A stretch of 64,000 bases of DNA from Auanema rhodensis (Eukaryota > Nematoda > Chromadorea > Rhabditida > Rhabditidae): assembly GCA_964057225.1 (NCBI GenBank), contig OZ059898.1, forward strand, positions 9,176,001 to 9,240,000. Reading direction: 5' to 3'. Position numbers and translations under genes: made by a program. The notes beneath the pieces are model-generated. The model worked only from the letters and a program-made list of their open reading frames with translations. It was not told the DNA's origin and ran no database searches. Below, in pieces: positions 38,301-50,600 of the stretch (positions are counted from its first letter, which is position 1; every line of letters starts with the position of its first letter).

Positions 38301-41300
38301 AAACTGACGACGACGGCTACGACGTCTACTTAATGTATCTAACATTAATTTAACCTAAACCATCTACACCTCAATATTACATCAAGAATATACAGATTTC
38401 AGTATTAAATGCATTCCATAAGCATATAGATTGACCCTTCAATCTGAATTTCAAAACTTAATTCTAACTTAAAGCATATGTTTGTAAGAAAACGTTAAAT
38501 AATATACTTCAATAGTTACGAGATGCATAGACCGGATGAACAATTAAGCAACAGTAAACGAGCTATCCGGCCCATTCTTTCCAGTCACTTAAAGAGTGAT
38601 CCAAAATAACATCAAAAGAAAGAAAAAGAATTAGATCAAGTTAAAGAGAAGCTTTAAATAAAAACCAAAGAAATGAATAAATTCAAGTTACACTTCTTAT
38701 GCTTAGCATGTTTTTCAGAAATATATCATCCAAAGTTAAAAATTTGTTAAAACCAAACATGAGAATTCAAATAAAATTATATTGAAAATACTGAAAACGT
38801 GTAATACTAGCAAACAGTTATAGAAGATTCTTCAAGTTTAATATTATATCTCTAACTCTCTCTCATTCTTTCTCGTTCTAGGTTTTCAGACTGATTGAAT
38901 AGAGTAAGGAGGAAACTTTGACAAAAGAAAACACGGCATAACATATGAAAGACAGGTAAACAAACGATAAACAGAATAGTTAATAGTAAAAGATAAACAT
39001 GATGCCAAATAGATAGAGATTTGCCACTTCAAAAATAAATAAATTGAATGTGAAATCGCGACAAAAAGCCTGTCAATTACAACATAGAGACTAGTTCAAT
39101 TGTGTAACTAGGACAGGAAAATTTTTTGAAGAAGCAAAAAGGAACATCACTTTACGAGCTTCTTTTAGAAACTTGGGCTCTTACTGAATTTGCAAGCTAC
39201 AATAATAGAAGTAGAATGATCTAGATGATGTTAACAGTTCTAATAACAAGACAATAACAGAAACCCATTTCTGACTCAAAAATTTTCGTTTATAAGGATA
39301 CAGTTTTTTGAATTTACATAATCAGACAAGTTCCAAATGCAATATGCACAATTTTCCGGTTCAATATGAGAAGCTATGAAGAGGTTCAGGAATACAAAAA
39401 AAGATTAAGCAAACTGTAAAACAATCGTTTGATTAAAATATACTAGCATAAATAAAAATTATATTGTTTATAGTATGTTAAAACTTGAATAAAAAGGAAA
39501 ACATAGTAACAAAGAGTTCAAAATTCAAGTAAACCAGACCAAAAACACAGTAACTATCAGTATGAATAACATAACTAACTCTAGAATTATCTCATATTTT
39601 AAAGAAAATTTCAATCAAAGTTACATTATATGGACAGAAGAAAACGAAATGAATACATATTTTAACTCTATTTATATATTCCATAAACTCAATGAATAAA
39701 GAAACTTAAGATCATTTGAGGGTCAAGCCAAGAAAAACTATTAAGATTCCCGCCTACGGACTTCGCCTACGTTAGACTACAAAAGATCTTATGACTAACA
39801 TAGTATTATAAAGTTGTTTTAATCCATCATAAATATTTTAAAGATTATAGTTTTTCAATTATTTCAAAATCTATACCATTTTATAATTAGATCCGGTTTG
39901 TTATTCTATCAGTTCAATAACACCATAAATAAGAAGATAGCTCAGATTGATGGATATATTGGATTCATATTCTTTGAAACTGATGAATACTTGAAAGAGT
40001 ACATTATGTCTAAAGCTGTATAACTATATATAACTATATATATAGTTATTTAATAAATTATCAGTATATTTATATATTATAGTTTAGATTTGATAAACTA
40101 TTCCTACGTCTTTAAATGCCATTACTAGAAAAAAATGTATGTACATTGAACATATGTATTGGTTAAAATAGAATATCAAAATCAGCATGATTTATCCAAA
40201 TTTTTCGCTATTTCTTACACGTTTATTTGAATCTATTGAATTGAGAGGACGTAGATTGAATTTGAACATTCCGATGTCCACCTACAGATGTCGTTTCCAC
40301 GCTATTTACATGATATACGTACATGTATATATAGTACCTATCTCTATATGGAATACTAGTTTTCTAGAACGAGCTATGTTATTTTTTTTTCATCTTCAAG
40401 ACCTATGAATATACAGACACTTCATTTTGGTCTACATTTATTAAAAAGAAGAAAGAAGAAAGATATACAATGGATGAAAAAGGATGAGATAATAGAAATA
40501 TTATAGATCTCTTTTATGAATATAAATAATTTGAAATATAATATTTATATATTACTTTAATAATTAAAATGATATATTAAGTAACAAAAAGTAAAACCTA
40601 TCTAGATTATAATCGATCATGTTGGTAGGTTTTTAGTTTTGTTGGATAACTGACTACGTGCATTGCAGTAATTCTCTCTTTTACAATCCTTATTAAACAA
40701 GAGAAAAATGATTTTTTTAGTTTAGCTAATCGGTTATTATCTTTTCTTAACTATGTTAATATATACTTTATAGTAAGATATATGAATAATATTAAGTGAA
40801 ACATATCATAAATATATTTTATAAATATAGTATTTTTAAAAAAAAAATATGTGCAAATGTATAAAATACGATTTTGAATTTTCACAAAAGATTTCTATAT
40901 AGAAAGTTTGATACATCTCTTCTTTATCAGTACTGTAGTATATGTCTGTAGCTATTGAATTCAACTAACCAAAATACTTTAGTAGTTGGATTATTCATTT
41001 CCGCATATATCATGATGTATGACATTTGATAACGTTCAAAAAAGAGATTTATAATTTCTGAATCATAGATGAATTTTTCTTATTTTTTGTCTTGATTTCT
41101 TATATGAATAGTTTTAAACAAATAATTTAAAAATAAGAAAACTTTGTCTATTTATATATATTTTATAACAATATTCTTAAAGAATATTAATATCTTTTGT
41201 CAATTTTTCTTTTTATTAAATATTCATCTATTATCTAACAATTCGGTATATGATGTTTTTACTTTATAACAAAAATGAATTTAATAGTCAACATTTCATG

Positions 41301-41496
41301 TTTTCTCAAATCTTTTATAAATTTAGTATTTATTAGTTTTAATTCAATAGTAAATTAAAAGTAAATAAATAGTCAAATACATATTTCGCTACCTTCTCAA
41401 CACAATATAGCGAGATAACAATATATAATATAGTTTTGTTTGTTATTGGAAAAAAACGGAAGTTAATTCATGAATTTATTTCGAAAAATTATTTTC
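35397..41496. other. Gene-poor 6.1-kb region
   Basis: I see no exon with acceptor, donor and a plausible protein here. Open frames (35828-36061, 37126-37317, 38154-38345, 40187-40408) are short and low-complexity. The frame at 38154-38345 follows a degenerate GAC/GAT trinucleotide run (38265-38330) that translates as poly-Arg in one frame and poly-Asp/Thr in others. AT-rich inverted repeats occur near 40025-40052. The region may hold distant regulatory sequence of the transporter, but nothing specific can be shown. Confidence 0.5.
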
Positions 41497-42401
41497 TTAT
41501 TTTGTTAAGTTGTCAGATACTTTTGATATAATGCCTACTGCTTCTTCAATCTCACTTATGCTTCTGGCTGTTACTGCTTCCTCAACTTCACTCAAAGTTC
41601 GAGCAGTTGATACGCTTTCCGAGTCAGTAGATCTAGTAGATAATTCATCTAATTCTAATTTCGGGATTACTTTGTCGTCATTGTTGGAACTTGATACACT
41701 ATCGACAGGCATTGGCTGAAAATTATCAATTTATATAAGTAATTTACATTTTAAAAAATGTGTACCGCAGTCAAATCCATTGCTTCCATTTCTTTAGCTA
41801 ACAATAAAGCCTTCTCATACATATTTGCATAATGCTTTAATACATTAAATGAGTTTAAAATTAAAATTTAACGAACTGAATCTCTTGTGTTAATAAAATC
41901 ATTATGTTTTTCAGAAGTTCCTTCTGTTGTTGCAAAAGTTACTCCGGGTGTAGGAGGGTCAGGCTAATCAAATATGTTATAATATATAAACTATATAAAC
42001 TATATATAGTATTGAAACCTTAAACAAATGCCCTAAAGCACGTGCACGTGTTTGATATGTTTCTAAAACATTTGAAACATCAAAGCAAGCTTTATGTCGT
42101 CTGGATAATCGATCTCCATGAACATTATACCACTACAAAAGTCAATTATAAAGAAAAAAAAGAGAAAATGTATGTTTTACTTCATAAATGAATATACAGC
42201 ATAATAATGAGATGATGCCGCTTAATAATGGAAATGATTTGAATGTTAGTTGTAACATCATAGATATTCCAAACATTGATAATAATGTTAAAATAGAAGC
42301 TGTCATTGTTATACTAAATATTTATAATAATATATAATTATAATTTTAAAATAATTATAATACTCTCGAGGATTTGATTTGTTGGCAGCTTTCGTATTCA
42401 T
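41497..42401 (-). CDS. Unrecognised small membrane protein with two hydrophobic segments
   Basis: Six exons, about 220 residues; all junctions keep frame. After a basic N-terminus (MNTKAANKSNPRE) come two close hydrophobic segments (SILTLLSMFGISMMLQLTF and LLSGIISLLCCIFIYEW) separated by a short polar turn, suggesting a helical hairpin or a two-pass anchor. A basic amphipathic stretch follows (HGDRLSRRHKAC, LETYQTRARALGHLF), then Pro/Thr-rich linker and a helix YEKALLLAKEMEAMDL. The last exon is acidic and Ser/Thr-rich and contains an imperfect tandem repeat: RTLSEVEEAV then RSISEIEEAV. I do not recognise the family. Topology with a long cytosolic C-terminal tail is inferred from positive charges after the second helix. 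A two-helix nuclear-envelope or ER protein is possible but unproven. Confidence 0.65.
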
Positions 42402-42686
42402 GATGTCCTTAGATATAGCCAATATGAATTATGACCAACCGCTTTACACTAAAAATTTCAAAAAAATGAATTTTCATTTTTCAATTCATTTTTATTTTTT
42501 TCACAATATCTTTATCTTTCTATTAAGAATAATAATAATATATACTATAATGTCTTATAAAATATTGAATGTTTTTGTAGTTTCCACAACCACAATACTT
42601 ATAGTTTAATCTTTTCGTTGATCAGAAAACTATATGAAGATATTGATATGAACAAGTTATATTATATTTTTTTTGTTATAATAGCT

Positions 42687-42739
<53 letters not shown>

Positions 42740-43009
42740 TAATTACTGTAAAATGATTGTTCTCATGTTCATAACCTTGTTAACACCTGTAGCATGTCAA
42801 TCACGCTGATGAATATTTTTTATTGGCAACTAATATGCATAAAAATTAAATTTATGAACTAAGCTCCACCTACTTTTAGAAAATAATTGTATTACTTACA
42901 CAGTTTTATATATACTTCTGTATGTTAGGTCAAAAAATTAAATATATATATAGTTGTTGCTATATTTTGATTATTTTAATCATTATTTATTTATTTATTT
43001 CAGATAATA
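42402..43009. other. Divergent intergenic region with (TA)n microsatellite
   Basis: About 600 bp between the divergent starts at 42401 (-) and 43010 (+), so both promoters probably lie here. A nearly pure TA tract spans about 42691-42736. The plus-strand open frames (42379-42609, 42618-42809) are low-complexity and unsupported. Confidence 0.5.
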
Positions 43010-43327
43010 ATGTCATCAGAATATCGTTCATCTTCATCATCTTCATCAATTGAAATTGATTCATCTCATATGTAAGTCAATGATTTTTATTTATTTATTT
43101 TAATTTCTTAATGTTAATTATAGCTCCTCAAATTTCAATTCTACTCCAAGAGCAAATCGTGCACCTATTAATCAATTAGTCAATGCTCCAAAAAAGCCAA
43201 AACTTAGTGCTCGATATAAACTTGAGGTAATTTATAATTTAATATTTAAAATATTTATTATATTTTTCATATTTAGGCAAGAAAAAATTTGTTGAGTCAT
43301 TTCGATGAGCCAATGTACAGACAGTAG
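43010..43327 (+). CDS. Small Ser-rich basic protein (unrecognised), paralogue-like to the gene at 50959-51511
   Basis: Three exons (43010-43071, 43124-43227 and 43277-43327, approximate) encode about 71 residues. The start follows TTTATTTCAG by six bases. The N-terminus is a serine run ending in IEIDSSH; the core reads TPRANRAPINQLVNAPKKP and then a basic helix (ARYKLEARKNLLSHF), ending EPMYRQ. Intron phases are 2 then 0. The block P-I-N-Q-L-V-N-A-P-K-K-P resembles P-M-D-H-L-L-K-A-P-R-K-P in the gene at 50959-51511, which has introns of the same phases around it. There is no signal peptide and no membrane segment, so it is probably nuclear or cytosolic. The function is unknown. Confidence 0.6.
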
Positions 43328-44235
43328 TAACCTCATTGTCTGTTCAACTCTTTTAACAACAATATATTCAAGTCACAGATTTTACTTTAATTTTCATAAA
43401 TATAGTAATAAGAAGAAGCTTTCATCAGCTATTTAATATGGTTTTTTAGCTTATAATGTATGTCTTTGCTTTAAAATCATTTTAAATGCATTCATTATTC
43501 GTTCTTTGCCTTTCTTTAATTTTATTTTATATTTTCTTCCATAGTTTTGCTTTTTCTTTGTCATCATAATTTTATGTTTTAAATATAATCCTTCTTACAT
43601 CTATTCTTCACATCATCTTATATATTTCTCTTACTTTCTTAACTTTTAAACATTATCCTTAATATTCTTTTTAACTTAACAAAACTATTAAAAAATAATA
43701 TTCGTTCTGTTTTTAATTAATTAGATAACTAAAGGGTGTTTTGTATTCTCTGTTCATTTAACTCATTTCTTCTTCTCCTTCTTCTTCTTCTTCTTCTTTA
43801 GAAAATTAAGTTTCATTTTACATTTTATGTCAAGTTTATTATCTGATGACTGTCAAATTCATGTTTTTCTTCTGTTAATTTTGCCTTGTTGTCATGCTTA
43901 TAGATGGGGCTAATTATTAGAAAATAATAAAAATATAATTTGAAATACGGTTTTCTTTTTTATAAAATAAATTCAAAATTCATAATTTATAAATATAAAT
44001 TTACTACATTTATTTAAAATTTTATATTTTAAATATAAGATTAATTTATTATATTGAACAGTAAAAGTTTTGAAAAAAATAAAGTGATAAGATCTTGATT
44101 TTGTTACTTTCTTTGACAAATTGTCTGTCTAGTTTATTCATGAGCATAAGGAAGAGGAGGAGAAAAGTTCATAAAGAATGTTTAAAAGCAAGTATTTGTT
44201 ATAAGAAAATTATTCTGTCTTCTACTTTTATAATA
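43328..44235. other. Intergenic region upstream of astacin A
   Basis: About 0.9 kb, T-rich on the plus strand, with a CTT microsatellite at about 43769-43800. No exon is supported. The frame starting at 44095 runs into the astacin signal peptide region but lacks splice support upstream of the ATG at 44236. Confidence 0.5.
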
Positions 44236-46900
44236 ATGAAATTTCTATTTCATAGCTTACTAATAATATGTATTCCGTGTTCATATGGACAAATGTTTGG
44301 TAAAGTATTATCAAAATAAAATTTAATAATAAAATATTTTATTTAGGATTTCCACCATATCCTGATTGTCAGTACACGCTTTTATGTTAAATATAACTTA
44401 TTTTAATATTACTTTAGATGGAGAACGAGGACCAGGCGGCAATCGTGGTGGAGGCCCAAGAGGGGGCCAAGGTCCACCACCTCCAATGCAAGGACAAGGG
44501 CTTCTTGGAGAACTTTTGGGGGGATTAAATGCTGATGTTCCAAACCCAAATGGTTTAAAAATATTTAAAAAATGAAGTTTATTTTTAATTTGAAGGAAGA
44601 CCCATGAACAATCCAAACAACGGATTGCTTGGTTCTCTATTGAATCCAGGTAATTTCATGATATTAAATGAATATTACAAAGTTTACAGGCAACCCTGGA
44701 AATATGAATTCACCAATTATGGATATTGTTAGAAATGTAGCTGGGCAATCTCTTTCAGTATTAGATGCATCGAAACAAGTTGATGTTTTAGGAGATATGG
44801 AGGTTATCTACATATCTATATATCTATATATCTATATATTAATATTAATATAAATTTAATTATATTATATTAGGGACTGAGAAAAGGACCAAAGCCTTCT
44901 CAACAAGATTGGAATAAACGTGCTCAGAAATTCTGTAGAAGATATCCTGGCCATCCTCGTTGTCAGTATGTAATTATTTATAGTTTCATTGTTATAAAAT
45001 TTATTTTAGAGGAGGAAAACTTCCAATGTTCGATGATTTATCAAATATCTTAGAATCACTTGGTCAAGGTGTATCTCAATTTTTACCAGGAATCCCAAGG
45101 TAATATACAAACATTTAAAGACATTTACCTTTGAGTGTATCTAAGAATGAATATTCGTGACCCATTAGCTTCTGTTAATGAAGCATTACGTGGTTTACTT
45201 GACGGGTTCAAGTTGAAACTTGGAGAAATTGATCCAAAGCATGCTATGGAGATAAAGGTTGAAAAATTTACAATTTTTATTCATCTACTGTTTAAGAAAG
45301 TTTGCAATGGACGACAGTGTAGGAAACAACCTGCTAATGCTATTCAAACTAAACGTTTAGTTCAAGCAAAGGTAAATATAACATGAAAAGAAATGTTTTA
45401 AAAATTCTTTAGATGCTAGAATTCGATCAGCAATATACTGGAAAGGGTACTGATCATACTGATAAAATTCAGTTAAGATTAGATAGAACTCAACAACTTA
45501 AAGAAGCATTACTTGAGAAAGCAAATCTATCTCATGTTGTATGATATGAATATATGATATAGATAGTTTAAAAGAACTTTAATTCAGGTTTCTCCTATTA
45601 ATGATGGAGTATTTGATTCAGATATACTACTAACTGAAGATCAATCAGTTTTTCTATTGAATGAACTAGGAAAAGTAAAAAAGAAATTTTAATTTTAAGG
45701 AATAAAGAAAATAATATTAAGGGTAGACAACGTCGAGAAATAATGAATCCTGAAGATTTTGATATCAGTTTGGATGTCAATCGTACATCAGAAGAGCTGA
45801 AAGAATTAGCAGAACGCCGAAAAAGGTTTTGACTAATACAAACTTAGAACTATCAGAAGAAAAAGTTTTAGATCAGCAGTATTTTTTGAAGAAAATGTAA
45901 TTCAACAATGGGATATGAATTCAGCAATTCCATATGTATTAGATGATTCACTTGGTTGGTTTCATATTTTGCTCAATTAATGAACTTAAATTATGCAGAA
46001 GATTCTGATAAACAAACAGTGAGAAGTGCTATTCGAGAAATTCAAACCAAAACCTGCTTGAAGTTCCGTGAATTTAAAAATCCCCCAAAGGTTCATCATA
46101 TAGTTTATTATAAAGTTGAACAACCAACATTGTATGTTTTCCAAATATATATATTTCATATAATAATATATTTAGTTGTGGTTTATCATATATAGGTAAA
46201 GCTAAAGATATGAGTGCTAATCCTATTTATCTCAGTTTCCTTTGTGACGAGGTGAGGGTTATATCATCATTCTTTTAACTATAACTGTATATAAACATTG
46301 AAGAGTCGTGGAGTTGCTGTCCATGAAACCTTACACGCATTAGGAGTAGCTCATCAACATTTACGATTTGATCGTGATCAACATATAACAGTTGATTGGA
46401 GTAATATTAATCCTCAAATGTATGATTCATTTGTGGTGGTTGATTCAAAACTTTATACAAGGTTATATTGTAATTTAGATCAAAGAATAATTATTTGAAC
46501 TTTTCAGTTATGGAATTCCATATGATTATGGAAGTATTATGCATTATAATGCTTATACTGCAGCTTCAAATGTTGCAAAACCAACAATGCTACCTAAAGT
46601 TCTTTTAATAATTTTATTTTTTTAGCAAAAATATTTATATTTCGTAGGTTGATTATCAAAAGAATATTAAGCTACTTGGACAAAGAAAGGGAATGAGTGA
46701 TCGTGATGTGGAGCTTGTTCGTAAAATGTATTGCATGCCAAGTTTGTAATTCTATCTTTAAACTTGAAAATATTTTTTTTCTAGATTGTAGAGATAGCAA
46801 TGTATATTGTGGAGCATGGGCTTTACGTGGTTTATGTACAAATCCAAATAATTCTGGATGGTTGTTACAGAATTGTAAGAAAAGTTGCAATGTCTGTTGA
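44236..46900 (+). CDS. Astacin (NAS-type, M12A) metalloprotease with C-terminal ShK domain, copy A
   Basis: About 19 exons, roughly 600 residues. Order: signal peptide (MKFLFHSLLIICIPCSYG), a Gly/Pro-rich stretch, a motif W-N-K-R-A-Q-K-F-C-R-R-Y-P-G-H-P-R-C, a long prosegment with GVFDSDILLTEDQ (the astacin FxGD-type aspartate switch, here FDSD), a basic RRKR site, then the catalytic domain (FFEENVIQQWD, IPYVLDDSL). The zinc site HETLHALGVAH is at 46322-46354, continuing QHLRFDRD; the Met-turn is SIMHY. One ShK domain with six Cys closes the protein. Secreted astacins in nematodes process cuticle collagens, aid hatching or digest food; the exact role is unknown. The family-specific Glu after the third His is Gln here. 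The stop codon lies in a perfect palindrome. Copy B follows in tandem, 785 bp downstream, with matching introns. Confidence 0.9.
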
Positions 46901-46927
46901 TTATAAAATTTATAATCAACAGACATT
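46889..46927. repeat. 39-nt perfect inverted repeat across the astacin A stop codon
   Basis: The left arm (46889-46907) and right arm (46909-46927) are exact reverse complements, 19 bp each, with one base between them. The left arm starts with AATGTCTGTTGATTATAAA and contains the last codons and the TGA at 46898-46900. As RNA it would fold into a hairpin at the end of the coding region. Copy B has no equivalent at its stop. Confidence 0.95.
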
Positions 46928-47685
46928 TCAACTTTTTCATATATATAAATGATTTTTTAATGAATATTATATGAAAAATATATATATATTACAAAGAAAT
47001 ATATGTATTTTATTTCTATCTTCTTTTTTTTTGTTTCTTCGTTTTTACATGGAAATAGGAATGTTAATGAACCAGATTGTCGTAGAAGGACATTCAAAGT
47101 TTGACCCTACAAGTGTATGACTGACGTCATGTAATTTCAATTCAACAGAGAATAAGAGTTGAATGATCATTCAATCAGATCAGTTAAAATTCTCGATTCA
47201 ATAACGTCTAAAATAATTTTTTCAACTTTCTTTTGTTCACGAATCCGTTAAATATAATTTTATCTTAACTTAACCAAACCAAAAAGTATAAGAAACTTAA
47301 TAAAAATGTTTTCTGATTGTAGAAAAATTTGATCAGGAAATGAAAAGTTTAATAAGAAGAAAAAAGTGCAAAACGTTTTGCCAGAACAAGCTTCTGTATT
47401 CGTTTTCTGCGAGGACTTTTTAGTTTCCTTCTTGAGGATTTCATTTTTTTCTAGTATGACTAGTGATGTCACATTTACTCAATTGTTCTTGTCCGTAATT
47501 GGCAAAGAGCCGAAAAAAAGGTTAAAAAAGTCGACAAACATGGGTTATGACCTTAACTTTTATGTGAACCAGAAAAGTTCTGACAGGTTCTCAACATCAA
47601 AGACAGAGGAAGAAGTGAACGTCTTTAATGGGTTGCCAATAGATGCAACTACATTGACGATAGTTGCTAGATGTTAAGGCAGTCT
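46928..47685. other. Spacer between the two astacin genes
   Basis: About 760 bp. It holds a CRE-like TGACGTCA (47122-47129) roughly 560 bp before the start of copy B. An open frame at 47366-47677 (103 codons) has no domain, signal peptide or splice support, and stops just before the copy B start; I leave it out as a gene. The promoter of copy B should lie here. Confidence 0.45.
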
Positions 47686-50600
47686 ATGCTTTTCTTCTTC
47701 GTTTTCTTAAGCTATGTAGCAGCACAACCAGGTATATATCAGTCATTGAGCAAGAACATCTTTAATTATAGATAGGTGGAATCGAGGTGGATTTGGATCA
47801 GATCAAAATTTCGTAGGATCAAATAATCCATTTTTTCCCAATCAGGGATTTGATCGTGGTCGAAATGATTTTGGAAGGTTTCCACAATCGAGAGACCAGC
47901 CTCCACCACCTCGTGGACCTTTACCTCGGGGACCTCCTCCTATGATCATTTCACCGGTATCAAAAAAGTATTATGTATGGATTTGAAAGATATGTTTAGC
48001 CTTTCGGTATGATGGGAGATATTCGCAACCCTAATGGTATACCTCCTCCATTCTATCCAAGATTGAATCCTTTCGGAATTCCATTACCAAGAGGCCCACC
48101 TATACCAACACGAATTCCACCACCTTTAGCACTTCGAAAATACCATCGCCGTTTAAGATTCAGATTCGATGAAGCAATGCAATTGAATTCAAAGCCAAAA
48201 GATTGGAACCGACGAGCAAAACGGTTCTGTCGTCGTTTCCCTGGACATCCTTCATGCCGGTAAAAAATTATTTTATTTTAAAACATACAACGTATATTCA
48301 GAGGAGGAAAAGGACCAGAATTCAGTGAATTCTCAACTATTATTACAACAGTTTTCAAAGATATTGGAAACTATTTACCACGTGTACCAAGGTTTTCTAT
48401 TATTTCAAATCATATAACTAACAATTCATATTTAGAATTTCTATACGTAATCCATTATCAAATATTAATACAGATCTTGTTAGTGCTGCTAACTCTTTCC
48501 ATCCTATTTATGGATATGAAGGTGATGTAGCTACTAATCATATTCGAGTTAGTGTTTTTAAAACAAAAATCTGCTTAATGACTCATATTCAGAATGCATG
48601 TCGCTCTTTCAAATGTAGGGACCAATCGCAACAACAAGAAGAGTTAAGAGAAACAATTGTGACAAAGGTCTGTGTCTAAACTTCAATTTTGCTAAAATTG
48701 TTTTCTTCAAGATTTCTAATTTTGAAAAAACAGTCAGTGGAAAAGATAACATTGATGTAATTACTCTTCGGTTTGATAGAACACAACAAATTAAGCAAGC
48801 TTTATTAGAAAAGGCTAATTTAACAGATGTGGTAAGAAATTTCACAAAAATTGTATTTTTGATAACACAAATCAGGTTGTCGCCGCAGATAATGGAATCT
48901 TTGATCGCGATCTTTTGCTAACTGAAAAACAACAAACATTTTTGTTAAACGAATTAGGAAAAGCTGGTGTTGGTACAGACGAAATACCGGAACCTGGTTC
49001 CGACGACGATGATGAATTTGAAGACGGAGTTGCAAAGCCACTACCAAACGATACTAGTAATGCAGCTAGATTGAGAAGGTTAAATGTTACTTGCGATGTG
49101 TGAAAAGAAAAACAATTTTAGAGCATCAATCTTCTTTGAAGAAAATATTGTTCAGAAATGGGATTTAAGTAAACCAATTCCATATTCAATGGATGATTCA
49201 TTAGGTTATTTAGAATCAGAACTGTTACATTCATAGTCATTTCTAACGTTTCAGAAGAATTAGATAGAGAGGATGTACGACAAGCATTAAATGAAATTTC
49301 TAAAAATACTTGTATCAAGTTTCAATATTTCCCTGACGCACCGAGCGGTTATCATATAAATTATCTTCGAATAGATAGTCCCACATTGTAAGTTTTTCAT
49401 CTTTATTGATTAAAAAAACTTATTTTAAGCTGTGGTTTATCTTATATGGGAAGAACTGATCCAGCCAATCCAATCTATCTCAGTTTTCAATGTGGAGATG
49501 TAAAGAATAAATATATATGAGTATATAATACAGTTATATGATGTTATAGTCACGAGGAGTAGCTGTCCATGAGACCATGCATGCCTTAGGCGTTAATCAT
49601 CAACATCTTAGAATGGATCGTGATCAACATATAACAGTTGATTGGAGTAATATTAATCCTCAAATGTATGATTCATTCGTAGTAGCTGACTCAAAGCTGT
49701 ATACAACGTTTGTTTACTTTGTCATTTAAAAAAAGCAAAATTTATTATTTTAGATATGGTATTAAGTATGATTATGGAAGTATTATGCATTATAATGCTT
49801 ATACTGCAGCTATCAATGTCACTAAACCAACTATGATTCCAAAGGTTTATACAAACTTCTAATACCTTTCCTGAAAAGCTTTATTTTTTGATGCAAAAAT
49901 TTTTTTAACAAAGATTTCAACTTCCTGTACGTTTTTGATGTTCCCTGCCCTCAAACTGTGTTCCATTGACCTAAACAGATGTAAAAAAAAGTCTGGGGAG
50001 TAAAGGGGGTGTTTGAGAACCGTCCATCCCAGCTCCAGAAGGATCTGCTGTGCATTCTCAACACCCCCTTACTGCCTTCTAAAGCGGCTAAACCACTTCT
50101 TACTTGTTGAATACGATGGAGAAGAATCTCCGTAAACAAATTTTATTTTTCTGAAGGTTTCTTTGGCAGAAATACCTTCATTAAAATGATGAAGAAGGGT
50201 GTTGCGCAAAAGAAAAAAAACGTTCAAAGAAAAAGGAGGTTTTTTTCAAATATAAAGTTTTTAAAATTTAATGTTTTTTATTTTTATTATATTTAAAAAT
50301 ATTCTAATTTTTAAATTTTAAATTTATTTTTGAAAAATTAGCAAAATTAGAATTTTTTAAAGGGGGCCGGGAATCAATGCAACCGCCAAATATATTTCTT
50401 ATTTCAAATTATAATTATTCATTTTTCTTTTAGGTGAAACCAGAAGTTAATTTAAAACTTCTTGGACAACGATCTCGAATGAGTCAAAGCGATATAAATA
50501 TATTAAACAAAATGTATTGTAAACCAGGTATAATTTCTTTTTATATTTTTATATTAAATTCATAATTACTCAGATACGTGTAACGATAAAAACGTTTACT

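Noticed and set aside
38154-38345. Arg-rich minus-strand open frame
   Set aside because: It reflects a degenerate GAC/GAT trinucleotide run and has no gene structure.
47122-47129. CRE-like TGACGTCA before astacin copy B
   Set aside because: A single eight-base palindrome can occur by chance in 64 kb, and it lies over 500 bp from the start; noted in the spacer entry but not claimed as a finding.
47366-47677. 103-codon open frame between the astacin copies
   Set aside because: No domain, signal peptide, splice signals or family similarity; ends immediately before the copy B start and lies in expected promoter sequence.
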